A DNA stretch of 6,954 bases from Pseudothermotoga sp. (GCA_028276125.1 JAPYWY010000084.1:1-6954), one strand, 5' to 3'. Shown: positions 1-6,654, counted from the first letter of the stretch. A program made the numbers and translations. Notes: generated by a model not told the origin, from the letters alone.

Positions 1-1274
1 AACAAGAAGGCTGTGCTGCCATAGACGTGAATCTGGGTCTCGAGAAAGTACTCAGCGAAGAGCATTTCCGAGGTGTAATCAACGAACTGGACAGATATGC
101 GAGCTTACCGCTCTCTATAGATGTTCAAACACTCAACTTTCTCGAAGTCTGTTTCAGAGAGTACGTAGGCAGAGCTCTTTTGAATTCAGCAACATGCGAC
201 GAGAAACATTTGCTTGCACGAATCGAGTTGATCAAGCGATATGGTGGTATGCTCATCGTGCTGTGTATGGAGAAAGACATACCCGAACACAGTGAGGACA
301 GAGTGAGACTCGCAAAGAAGGCTGTAGAGATTCTGAAGGCGGAAGGTGTTGACTTGGAAAGGGTCTTCTTCGACCCACTCGTTCTCCCGATCGGTGTCAA
401 GAAGGACCATCGCGTCACAGTGGAAACTGTCAGGAAACTCAAGGAATTGGGATTGAAGACGTCTATAGGTCTCTCAAACCTGAGTTTTGGCTTACCGGAG
501 CGAGAAAACGTCAATGCGGCCTTCCTCTCACTCTGCATGGACGCAGGCTTGAGTGCGGCCATCCTGAACAGCAAAGAGCAGACGACCATGAACGTGTTGA
601 GAGGTGCACTCGCGCTGAAGGGTGAGCAACTGGTGAAAGTTGACCAGCTCGAGGAGGAACCTTTGGTCAACTACATACTCAAAGGTCAGCGCGAACAGAT
701 AATGAGCTTGATTCAAGAGATGCTGAAGGTCCACGAGCCTCTTCACGTGAGTCAGAACGTGTTGGCGAAGGCGATGGAACGAGTAGGGCAACTCTACGCT
801 ACGGGCAAGATCTATTTACCACACCTGTTGCTCGCAGCCGAAACGGTACAACCTGTGTTTGACTATCTGAACAGTTTGATCGGAAGCGACAAGAACACGC
901 TTGGAAAGGTGCTGTTGGCCACCGTGCAGGACGATATACACGACATAGGAAAGAAAATCGTCGCCACAGTCCTGAGGAGTGGAGGCTTTGAAGTTGTAGA
1001 TCTTGGAAAGAACGTACCGGCCGAGAGGGTACTCGAAGCTGTGAAGGAGCTCAAACCCGACATAGTCGGTCTTTCAGCGATGATGACCACGACGGTCGGT
1101 TACGTGAAAGAGACGGCAGACTTGCTGAGAAAGAACGGTGTGGAAGTTTTTGTGATCGCCGGTGGAGCATCGATGAACCAACAGCTGGCACAGCAGTTCG
1201 GAGTTTACTACGCAAAGGACGCGCTCGAGGCACTCAACTTGTGTAAAAGATTGCTCGGAGGTGAGAAGAGTTGA
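1..1274 (+). CDS. metH: Cobalamin-dependent methionine synthase, C-terminal part (5' end outside window)
   Basis: Transfers a methyl group from methyl-tetrahydrofolate through cobalamin to homocysteine, giving methionine in the cytoplasm. The frame is open from base 3 with no stop before the GTG at 27, and the residues before that GTG (QEGCAAID) already look like the folate-domain strand, so the gene enters from the left. Numbering from the GTG codon, residues 1-205 are the pterin-binding domain (NSAT at 53-56, FFDP at 114-117, IGLSNLSFGLPER at 147-159). Residues about 214-285 are the helical B12 cap. Residues 294-410 are the B12-binding domain, with the DIHDIGKK motif whose cobalt-ligand histidine is codon 939-941, then GLSAMM and AGGAS. 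The homocysteine/zinc domain must lie upstream. The protein stops right after the B12 domain, so no AdoMet-dependent reactivation domain is attached, as I recall for Thermotoga MetH. The stop overlaps the aspartokinase start. Another B12/pterin methyltransferase is possible, but context favours MetH. Confidence 0.9.
   Translation, partial: QEGCAAIDVNLGLEKVLSEEHFRGVINELDRYASLPLSIDVQTLNFLEVCFREYVGRALLNSATCDEKHLLARIELIKRYGGMLIVLCMEKDIPEHSEDRVRLAKKAVEILKAEGVDLERVFFDPLVLPIGVKKDHRVTVETVRKLKELGLKTSIGLSNLSFGLPERENVNAAFLSLCMDAGLSAAILNSKEQTTMNVLRGALALKGEQLVKVDQLEEEPLVNYILKGQREQIMSLIQEMLKVHEPLHVSQNVLAKAMERVGQLYATGKIYLPHLLLAAETVQPVFDYLNSLIGSDKNTLGKVLLATVQDDIHDIGKKIVATVLRSGGFEVVDLGKNVPAERVLEAVKELKPDIVGLSAMMTTTVGYVKETADLLRKNGVEVFVIAGGASMNQQLAQQFGVYYAKDALEALNLCKRLLGGEKS
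1257..1264 (+). promoter_or_regulatory. Shine-Dalgarno site of the aspartokinase gene
   Basis: GGAGGTGA lies 6 nt before the TTG at 1271 and fixes that unusual start codon. It sits inside the last codons of metH, where it is read as Gly-Gly-Glu. Confidence 0.85.
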
Positions 1275-2623
1275 GCGGATTCGTCGTCAAGTTCGGTGGT
1301 TCGAACCTGAAGAACGCAGAGGACCTCTTCAAAATCTTGGAAGTCCTGAGAATGTACAACGAGAATCTGATCATCGTGATCTCCGCCGCATACAACGTGA
1401 CGAACCAACTCATAGATGCTGTTGCCAAGATCGATCGATTGGACGTCGATGATTTCTTGAGCTCTCTCTACCAACGTTATCGCTCTTTTCTTGGCAGAGA
1501 CGATGACCAACTGAAAGAAAGAGTTTTCCAAATCAGGAATGTACTTCTCGGTGCAAAACTTTTGGGAGAAGTTCCCGAACAGATCCAAGATCGTATTGTA
1601 AGCCACGGAGAACGATGCTCTTCTTTGATGCTGACCAAGTTTCTGCAAGATCACGGGTTCGAGTGTGAAGAAGCCCTTCCAGAGCAGTTCGGCTTGGTAA
1701 CTGACGGAAGGTTCGGCAACGCGAGCGTAGATCTGGAGACGAGCCGCAAGAACGCCGTCTCGTTTTTCAAGAAAGGGAGAAATTATGTCGTTCCCGGTTT
1801 CTACGGCATCCACGAAGGAAAAGTCACGATACTGGGGCGTGGTGGTAGCGACTACACCGCAACTTGTTTGGCATACTGTTTGGATGCGAAGCGTGTCGAT
1901 TTATACAAGGATGTTTCAGGCTTCATGACCTGTGATCCGAAGCACGTGAGCAACGTCAAACCCGTTCGACTGCTCTCGTACGATGAAGCCGCAGAGCTTT
2001 CTTACTTTGGTGCGAAGATACTGCACCATGCGACCGTCGAACCACTCAGGAAGAAGGGCATACCGTTGTACATATTCAACATAAATGGGTTCAAAACGAT
2101 CGACGAGCCGGATACAATAATAACAGCGAACGGTTCGATGACAGAAGACGTGGTCAAGAGCATCTCTTTCACGGACGACATCGCTGTCGTGCAGTTCAAA
2201 GGTTCCAACGTGGGTCGTGTGCCCGGTCTGCTCGGACAGATAGCCTCCACTTTCGGTGCGGAGAACGTGAACATAAAGTCGGTGATCACAGCCCAGACGA
2301 GCATAAACTTGCTCATCTCTCGCCAAGATCTGGAAAGATCTCGAAAGATCGTCTCAAGACTCAACATTCCCGAAGTCGAAGCGATCGATTTCAAAACGGA
2401 CATTTCTTTGATCGCAACGGTGGGGAACGGGATTCTTCAAAGACACGGCATCGCGGCGAGGATCTTCACGGCCGTTTCGAAGGAAAAGATCAACGTATTG
2501 ATGATCTCGGCTGGCGCCTCGGAGGTCACGGTCTATTTCATTGTTAGCACTGCCGACAGAGACAAGGCTTTGCGTGCCATCCACGAAGAGTTCTTTGGAG
2601 GTGAAAAAGATGAGGAGTGTTGA
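1271..2623 (+). CDS. lysC: Aspartokinase (aspartate kinase), monofunctional with two ACT domains
   Basis: Phosphorylates aspartate to aspartyl-4-phosphate, the first step toward aspartate semialdehyde. The start is TTG at 1271, overlapping the metH stop by 4 nt and placed behind a perfect Shine-Dalgarno. The 450-residue product has the normal length for a monofunctional enzyme. Visible motifs are KFGGSN at 7-12 (usual form KFGGSS/T), SHGERCSS at 111-118 with the conserved Glu, GRGGSDYTA at 189-197, DVSGFMTCDPK at 214-224 and the AELSYFGAKILHH block at 242-253. Two ACT domains follow, at about 303-367 (GRVPGLLGQIASTFGAENVN region) and 378-445, the usual seat of feedback control. No homoserine dehydrogenase domain is fused. 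Placement between metH and the homocysteine gene suggests an isozyme serving methionine; lysC is the family name, not proof of a lysine role. The effector cannot be read from sequence. Confidence 0.93.
   Translation: MSGFVVKFGGSNLKNAEDLFKILEVLRMYNENLIIVISAAYNVTNQLIDAVAKIDRLDVDDFLSSLYQRYRSFLGRDDDQLKERVFQIRNVLLGAKLLGEVPEQIQDRIVSHGERCSSLMLTKFLQDHGFECEEALPEQFGLVTDGRFGNASVDLETSRKNAVSFFKKGRNYVVPGFYGIHEGKVTILGRGGSDYTATCLAYCLDAKRVDLYKDVSGFMTCDPKHVSNVKPVRLLSYDEAAELSYFGAKILHHATVEPLRKKGIPLYIFNINGFKTIDEPDTIITANGSMTEDVVKSISFTDDIAVVQFKGSNVGRVPGLLGQIASTFGAENVNIKSVITAQTSINLLISRQDLERSRKIVSRLNIPEVEAIDFKTDISLIATVGNGILQRHGIAARIFTAVSKEKINVLMISAGASEVTVYFIVSTADRDKALRAIHEEFFGGEKDEEC
2597..2604 (+). promoter_or_regulatory. 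Shine-Dalgarno site of the COG1900-ferredoxin gene
   Basis: GGAGGTGA lies 5 nt before the ATG at 2610. It selects this start over the in-frame ATG at 2541, which has no comparable site and would lie deep inside the aspartokinase gene. Confidence 0.85.
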
Positions 2624-3932
2624 AGAGATCAACAAGAGGATCCTGAGTGGCGAAGCGGTGGTGCTCACCGCGGAAGAGGTCGTGGGGCTCGCAAAGGAAG
2701 AGGGCGTCAAGAGAGTGGCTGAGAAGGTCGATGTAGTGACGACCGCCACCTTCGCTCCCATGTGTTCGAGTGGTGCCTTCGTGAACTTCGGTCACACGAA
2801 ACCCCCGATGAGGATGGAGAAGATAGAGATCGAGGGTGTGGAGGTCTATGGAGGTCTTGCGGCGGTGGACGGATACGTCGGTGCCACGCAGGAATCGAAG
2901 CACGACAAGAGTTTCGGTGGCGCACACATCATAGAATTGCTGATCAAGGGAAAGAACTTGAGGTTCAAGGCCGAGGGAAAGGGGACAGACTGTTATCCCA
3001 GAAAACAGTTCGAAGGTTTAATAAACAGAGACATGGTGAACGATTTCTTCATGTTCAACCCGAGGAACGCATATCAAAACTACGCAGCGGCAACGAACAG
3101 CTCTGACAGGATCATCTACACCTACATGGGCAAGCTGCTCCCACATTTTGGGAACGTGACCTATTCCACGTCCGGTGAGCTGAGTCCCCTGTTGAAGGAT
3201 CCAAAGATGCTCACGATCGGTCTTGGGACGAAGATATTCCTCTGTGGTACGGAAGGTTACGTCGTCTGGCCTGGAACACAGTTCAGAAACGATGTGAAGT
3301 TGAACGAGCATGGTATACCCATCTTTGCTGCGAGAACGTTGGCGGTCATCGGGGACGCGAAGAAGATGAATCCCAGATACCTCAGGGCGGCTTACTTCAA
3401 AAACTACGGTGTAACGATCTTCATCGGGATAGGTGTGCCTATTCCAGTGCTGAACGAAGAGATCGCTTATTATGTGAGCAGATCGAACGAAGAAATAACA
3501 ACGGAGCTGAGGGATTACGGCAAGGCGGAAAGACCTGTTATCAGATTGACGAACTACGCAGAACTCAGGTCTGGCTGGATCGAGATAGATGGCAAGAAAG
3601 TCAAAACTTCGCCGATCTCGAGTCTTGCGATGGCGAGAGAAATTGCACAGCTTTTGAAAAGATGGATCGTCGAAGCTCGATTCATACTCACCAGTCCCGT
3701 GAAACTGTTCGATGAACAACGCAGTTTGAAGAGACTCGAGGAAGTGAAAGAAGCTGAGGAACTGGAGAGGGAAGAACCAACGTGCGTGAACTGTGGCATG
3801 TGTGTGAGTGTGTGTCCGTACGATGCGCTGAAGTTGGTGAACGACGAACTCTCTTTCGAAAGAAATCTCTGTACGGAGTGTGGCCTGTGCAGCGATGTGT
3901 GCCCCGTGGGAGTGAGGTTGCCACCGCTGTGA
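2610..3932 (+). CDS. Homocysteine biosynthesis protein (COG1900/DUF39) fused to a 2x[4Fe-4S] ferredoxin domain
   Basis: Likely the sulfur-inserting enzyme that makes homocysteine from aspartate semialdehyde, as its methanogen relatives (MA1821 type) do. The 440-residue product starts at ATG 2610, overlapping the aspartokinase gene by 14 nt. Residues 1 to about 365 form the COG1900 domain. Candidate catalytic or persulfide cysteines are C52 (in APMCSSGAF), C128 (in KGTDCYPRKQF) and C212 (in LCGTEGYVVWPG). A charged, probably helical linker (about 366-390) leads to a ferredoxin domain with two complete CxxCxxCxxxCP motifs: C392, C395, C398, C402 and C421, C424, C427, C431. No CBS pair and no NIL domain is present, unlike the methanogen arrangement in which the ferredoxin partner is a separate NIL protein. 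The fused clusters would supply electrons for persulfide or sulfide chemistry (inference). No signal peptide or membrane segment is seen, so it is cytosolic. Family assignment is firm; the exact reaction in this organism is inferred. Confidence 0.88.
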   Translation: MRSVEEINKRILSGEAVVLTAEEVVGLAKEEGVKRVAEKVDVVTTATFAPMCSSGAFVNFGHTKPPMRMEKIEIEGVEVYGGLAAVDGYVGATQESKHDKSFGGAHIIELLIKGKNLRFKAEGKGTDCYPRKQFEGLINRDMVNDFFMFNPRNAYQNYAAATNSSDRIIYTYMGKLLPHFGNVTYSTSGELSPLLKDPKMLTIGLGTKIFLCGTEGYVVWPGTQFRNDVKLNEHGIPIFAARTLAVIGDAKKMNPRYLRAAYFKNYGVTIFIGIGVPIPVLNEEIAYYVSRSNEEITTELRDYGKAERPVIRLTNYAELRSGWIEIDGKKVKTSPISSLAMAREIAQLLKRWIVEARFILTSPVKLFDEQRSLKRLEEVKEAEELEREEPTCVNCGMCVSVCPYDALKLVNDELSFERNLCTECGLCSDVCPVGVRLPPL

Positions 3933-4672
3933 GAAGGTTCTACAGAGACTGTTGTGACAGAAGATTTCAGTCTTTCATTGTTCGTTACAGAGAGACAGAC
4001 CTTTGGATAGGTGTGGACAAATTCGATCCCGCCATGTCAAAGGCTGTTTTGGATTTGCTTCAGAGACTCTATGAACAATTTCTCGAACTTGCGAAGGTTT
4101 CACCACGGTTTTTCTGTTCGCTGGAGCCGGTGCAATTGCTCGAGGGACCGAGTATCGCTTTGAAAATGGCTCAAGCCGCAAATCGTGCCAACGTTGGCCC
4201 CACGGCGGCGGTGGCAGGAGCTATCGCCGATGAGGTTGGCCAGCTTCTGTTGAAAGAGTTCAACTGTAACGAAGTTGTGGTGGAGAATGGGGGAGACATC
4301 TTCATCAGCTGTGAGAGATCGATCATTTCACTCATCTACGCTGGAAACTCCCCACTTTCCAACAAGATCGCGTTGAAGTTGCCATCGGGAACTTGGGGTG
4401 TATGCACCTCATCAGCAAAGGTGGGACATTCTTTGAGTTTCGGCAACGCCGACGCGGTCACGGTCGTCTGCAGGAACGCAACGATAGCCGACGCATTCGC
4501 CACCGCGTACTGCAACATGGTCAAGAGCAAGAACGATGTCGAAGATTTACTCAGGATCGCGATCAACGAAGATGTGCTAGGCGTCGTGGTGATCTTCGAA
4601 GACGTGCTCGGTGTGAGGGGACAGTTCGAGATCGTTTTGCTGGATGGTGATGAGGATGAAACTCGTCGATAA
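3929..4672 (+). CDS. UPF0280 (COG2122) ApbE-like protein, probable homocysteine-synthesis partner
   Basis: The 247-residue product matches the usual UPF0280 length if it starts at GTG 3929, which overlaps the preceding TGA by 4 nt. The frame stays open upstream to 3782, but those codons lie across the ferredoxin cysteines of the previous gene and give a Cys/Arg-rich sequence of no recognisable type. A GTGAGG at 3912-3917, 11 nt upstream, is a weak ribosome site, so translational coupling is likely. Motifs: ETDLWIGVD at 22-30, VGPTAAVAGAIADEVG at 89-104, ENGGDIFI at 119-126, GVCTSSAKVGHSLSFGNADA at 157-176 and ADAFATA at 187-193. The last two resemble ApbE (flavin transferase/T-fold) motifs. 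Cysteines include C8, C9, C63, C113, C128, C159, C182 and C195. The family has been linked, with COG1900, to homocysteine synthesis in anaerobes (from memory); its position directly between the COG1900 gene and metF supports this. Its biochemical role is not established here. Confidence 0.85.
   Translation: MRRFYRDCCDRRFQSFIVRYRETDLWIGVDKFDPAMSKAVLDLLQRLYEQFLELAKVSPRFFCSLEPVQLLEGPSIALKMAQAANRANVGPTAAVAGAIADEVGQLLLKEFNCNEVVVENGGDIFISCERSIISLIYAGNSPLSNKIALKLPSGTWGVCTSSAKVGHSLSFGNADAVTVVCRNATIADAFATAYCNMVKSKNDVEDLLRIAINEDVLGVVVIFEDVLGVRGQFEIVLLDGDEDETRR
4646..4651 (+). promoter_or_regulatory. Likely Shine-Dalgarno site of metF
   Basis: GGTGAT, within GATGGTGATGAGG, lies 4 nt before the ATG at 4656. 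Several start codons are crowded here (ATG 4644, GTG 4647, ATG 4650, ATG 4656, all in frame). The site favours 4656, which also gives the usual MetF N-terminus (MKLVDKL). Confidence 0.55.
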
Positions 4673-5606
4673 GTTGAAGGAAGGACCGATCCTGTCGATA
4701 GAGGTACTGCCACCCAACAGGGGCCATGGTGTCGAGGAGATCTTCAAAACGATCGATGAGCTCATGGAGTTTCCCATATCCTTCATCAACGTGACCAAGC
4801 ACGCACCCGAGTTGGCTTACATTGAGCTGGACGGACAGATCGTCAAGGTGACGAAAGTGAAACGGCCAGGTACAGTGGGGCTTGCCGCGACTCTCATGCA
4901 TCGGTACAGAATAGATGTCGTACCGCACGTGATCTGCTATGGTATGGACAAATACCAGATTGAAGATTTGCTGATCGATCTGCATCTCATAGGCATAAGG
5001 AACGTGTTCGTGGTGAGGGGAGAGTATGAAAATCCCATGAGCGAGCAACAAGACAGAAGCTCTTACAAGCACGCTGTTGAACTGGTGCAGCACATCGCAA
5101 ACTTGAACAGAGGCATCTACCTTTATCCAACGGAAGGAAACGAGCCAACGGATTTCTGCATCGGTGTCGCGGGTTATCCGGAGAAACATTTCGAGGCACC
5201 CAACATGGAAGAGGATTTGATGAACCTGAAAAGAAAGGTGGACGCGGGAGCACACTACGTTGTGACGCAGATGGTGTTCGACGTGGAGATCTACAGAAAA
5301 TTCGTCCAAATGGCAAGAAATTTTGACATCCATGTTCCCATCATACCGGGTATAAAACCCGTCGCGAGTTTGAAAAGTGTTTATTCTATTCCGAAGAAGT
5401 TCTTCGTCACGATACCTGCAAGCTTCGTTTCGCAGATGCAGCAGGCACGCAGCAGTGAAGAAGAGTTCAGAATCGGTGTGAAGTTCGCGTCGAAACTTGC
5501 GGAAGACCTGCTCGCCGTGGGGGCACCAGGCGTGCACATCTTCACGATGGGCAGAGCGAAGGCGACCAAGGCGATGTTGAACTTGCTCTATTCCAAACAA
5601 GTGTGA
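4656..5606 (+). CDS. metF: Methylenetetrahydrofolate reductase
   Basis: Reduces 5,10-methylene- to 5-methyl-tetrahydrofolate, the methyl donor for MetH, on an FAD-bound TIM barrel. With the start at ATG 4656 the product is 316 residues, close to typical bacterial MetF, and overlaps the UPF0280 gene by 17 nt. Family signatures: SIEVLPPNRG at 14-23 with catalytic-type E16 (usual form EFFPP), NVT at 45-47, PHVICYG at 90-96, RGEYENP at 121-127, AGAHYVVTQMVFD at 197-209 with Q205, IPGIKPV at 230-236 and the C-terminal VHIFTMGRAKAT at 293-304. E123 stands where E. coli MetF has the conserved flavin-site Asp120 (RGD). No MetV-like partner gene is adjacent. The electron donor (NADH or ferredoxin) cannot be told from sequence. 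Folding as a MetF is clear despite these departures. Confidence 0.9.
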   Translation: MKLVDKLKEGPILSIEVLPPNRGHGVEEIFKTIDELMEFPISFINVTKHAPELAYIELDGQIVKVTKVKRPGTVGLAATLMHRYRIDVVPHVICYGMDKYQIEDLLIDLHLIGIRNVFVVRGEYENPMSEQQDRSSYKHAVELVQHIANLNRGIYLYPTEGNEPTDFCIGVAGYPEKHFEAPNMEEDLMNLKRKVDAGAHYVVTQMVFDVEIYRKFVQMARNFDIHVPIIPGIKPVASLKSVYSIPKKFFVTIPASFVSQMQQARSSEEEFRIGVKFASKLAEDLLAVGAPGVHIFTMGRAKATKAMLNLLYSKQV

Positions 5607-5612
5607 GGGGGT
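5605..5612 (+). promoter_or_regulatory. Shine-Dalgarno site of asd
   Basis: GAGGGGGT lies 7 nt before the ATG at 5620 and overlaps the metF stop codon. It supports 5620 over the out-of-frame ATG at 5613. Confidence 0.7.
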
Positions 5613-5619
5613 ATGGAAG

Positions 5620-6654
5620 ATGAGGAAAAGAGTGGTTATTTTGGGTGCGACGGGCACGGTTGGACAGCGCTTCGTACAGTTGCTGGCAAACCATCCTTTT
5701 TTCGAGATAACCGCACTCGCGGCATCGGAGGCGTCGGTCGGGAAAAAGTATGCTGAGGCGGTTCACTGGCACTTACCTTGTGAGATTCCAAACAAGGTGC
5801 GTGACATGAAGATCGTTGGCATAGATTCGGATTTCGATTGTGACTACATTTTCTCCGCACTACCTTCCGATGTGGCTGGACCCATAGAAACGCGTTTGGT
5901 GGAACGAGGTTATATTCTGTTCTCGAATGCTGCGAGCCACAGGATGGACCAAGACGTACCACTGTTGATTCCCGAGGTGAACTTGCAGCACATCGAGCTC
6001 GTTGAACGGCAGAAAACTTCGGGCAAGCTCATCACGAACCCAAATTGTTCCACCATCGGCTTGGTGATGGCGCTCAAGCCGGTCATGGACCTGTTTGGAA
6101 TCGAGTTTGTCAGTGTTGTGACCATGCAGGCAGTCTCAGGTGCAGGTTATCCCGGTGTGCCCTCGCTCGACATTCTCGACAACGTGATACCCTACATAAA
6201 GAACGAAGAAGAGAAGATGTGCACCGAACCGAAGAAGATCCTTGGAAGATTGACGGAAGATGGCGTCAAGCTCGCGACGTTCGACGTCGTCGCTCAGTGC
6301 AACAGGGTGCCCGTCCAGGATGGCCACATGATCAGCGCCTACGTTGAGACGAGTGAGAAGGTGGATCTGGACGAACTGATAAGAGCTATAGACAACTTCA
6401 AACCCTTGAAGGATTACAAGCTTCCCACGGCCCCGGACAACCCCGTTGTGTACCTACCAGATAAAGACGCCCCACAACCACGGCTCCACAGGGATGTGGG
6501 TGGTGGCATGACGGTGAGCGTCGGAAGGTTGGTGGAGGTCTCAAAGCGTGCCTTGAGGTTCGTCGCGTTGGTGCACAACACCATCAGAGGTGCTGCAGGA
6601 TGTGCCGTGTTGAACGCAGAAATCTACGAAGCGTTGTACGGCAGGGGCGTGTGA
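5620..6654 (+). CDS. asd: Aspartate-semialdehyde dehydrogenase, archaeal/fungal type
   Basis: Reduces aspartyl-4-phosphate to aspartate semialdehyde with NADPH. The 344-residue product begins 13 nt after the metF stop, the only non-overlapping junction in the cluster. The Rossmann start VVILGATGTVGQRF is at 5-18 and SALPSDVAG at 79-87. The catalytic cysteine is C143 in NPNCST (140-145), the MQAVSGAGYPGV block is at 169-180, and the active-site base is H236 in VPVQDGHM (230-237). The dimerisation/substrate region ends in VHNTIRGAAG at 318-327. Length and the MQAVSGAGYPG block fit the archaeal/fungal branch rather than the E. coli branch. Its product is the proposed substrate of the COG1900-ferredoxin protein encoded two genes upstream, so this copy probably feeds homocysteine formation, though it could also serve lysine and threonine. 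The stop codon overlaps the next gene by 4 nt. Confidence 0.95.
   Translation: MRKRVVILGATGTVGQRFVQLLANHPFFEITALAASEASVGKKYAEAVHWHLPCEIPNKVRDMKIVGIDSDFDCDYIFSALPSDVAGPIETRLVERGYILFSNAASHRMDQDVPLLIPEVNLQHIELVERQKTSGKLITNPNCSTIGLVMALKPVMDLFGIEFVSVVTMQAVSGAGYPGVPSLDILDNVIPYIKNEEEKMCTEPKKILGRLTEDGVKLATFDVVAQCNRVPVQDGHMISAYVETSEKVDLDELIRAIDNFKPLKDYKLPTAPDNPVVYLPDKDAPQPRLHRDVGGGMTVSVGRLVEVSKRALRFVALVHNTIRGAAGCAVLNAEIYEALYGRGV

Larger units (their letters stand above)
1..6654 (+). other. Aspartate-to-methionine operon (six genes)
   Basis: Six same-strand genes, metH, aspartokinase, COG1900-ferredoxin, UPF0280, metF and asd, are joined by overlaps of 4, 14, 4 and 17 nt and a single 13-nt gap. Each has or shares a ribosome site inside its neighbour, implying one mRNA with coupled translation. 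Together they cover aspartate activation, reduction to the semialdehyde, sulfur insertion, methyl supply and methylation. The promoter and any leader regulator lie upstream of the window. Operon status is inferred from spacing. Confidence 0.85.

Noticed and set aside
27..29. GTG as the true start of the first gene
   Set aside because: The frame is open to the window edge and the residues before it fit the folate domain of MetH, so the gene is cut rather than starting here.
1208..1813. Minus-strand open frame (201 codons) spanning the metH/aspartokinase junction
   Set aside because: It crosses two confident plus-strand genes and resembles no known family.
2541..2609. Earlier in-frame ATG for the COG1900-ferredoxin gene
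   Set aside because: No ribosome site precedes it, while a perfect GGAGGTGA stands before ATG 2610.
3018..3719. Minus-strand open frame (233 codons) opposite the COG1900-ferredoxin gene
   Set aside because: Antisense shadow of a well-supported coding region, with no recognisable domain.
3782..3928. N-terminal extension of the UPF0280 gene into the ferredoxin coding region
   Set aside because: The extension would be Cys/Arg-rich out-of-frame reading of the 4Fe-4S motifs; the GTG at 3929 gives the family length and a stop/start overlap.
4563..5657. Long minus-strand open frame (364 codons) opposite metF
   Set aside because: It lies antisense to a clearly recognised metF, has a His/Arg-rich composition typical of a mirrored frame, and shows no known motif.
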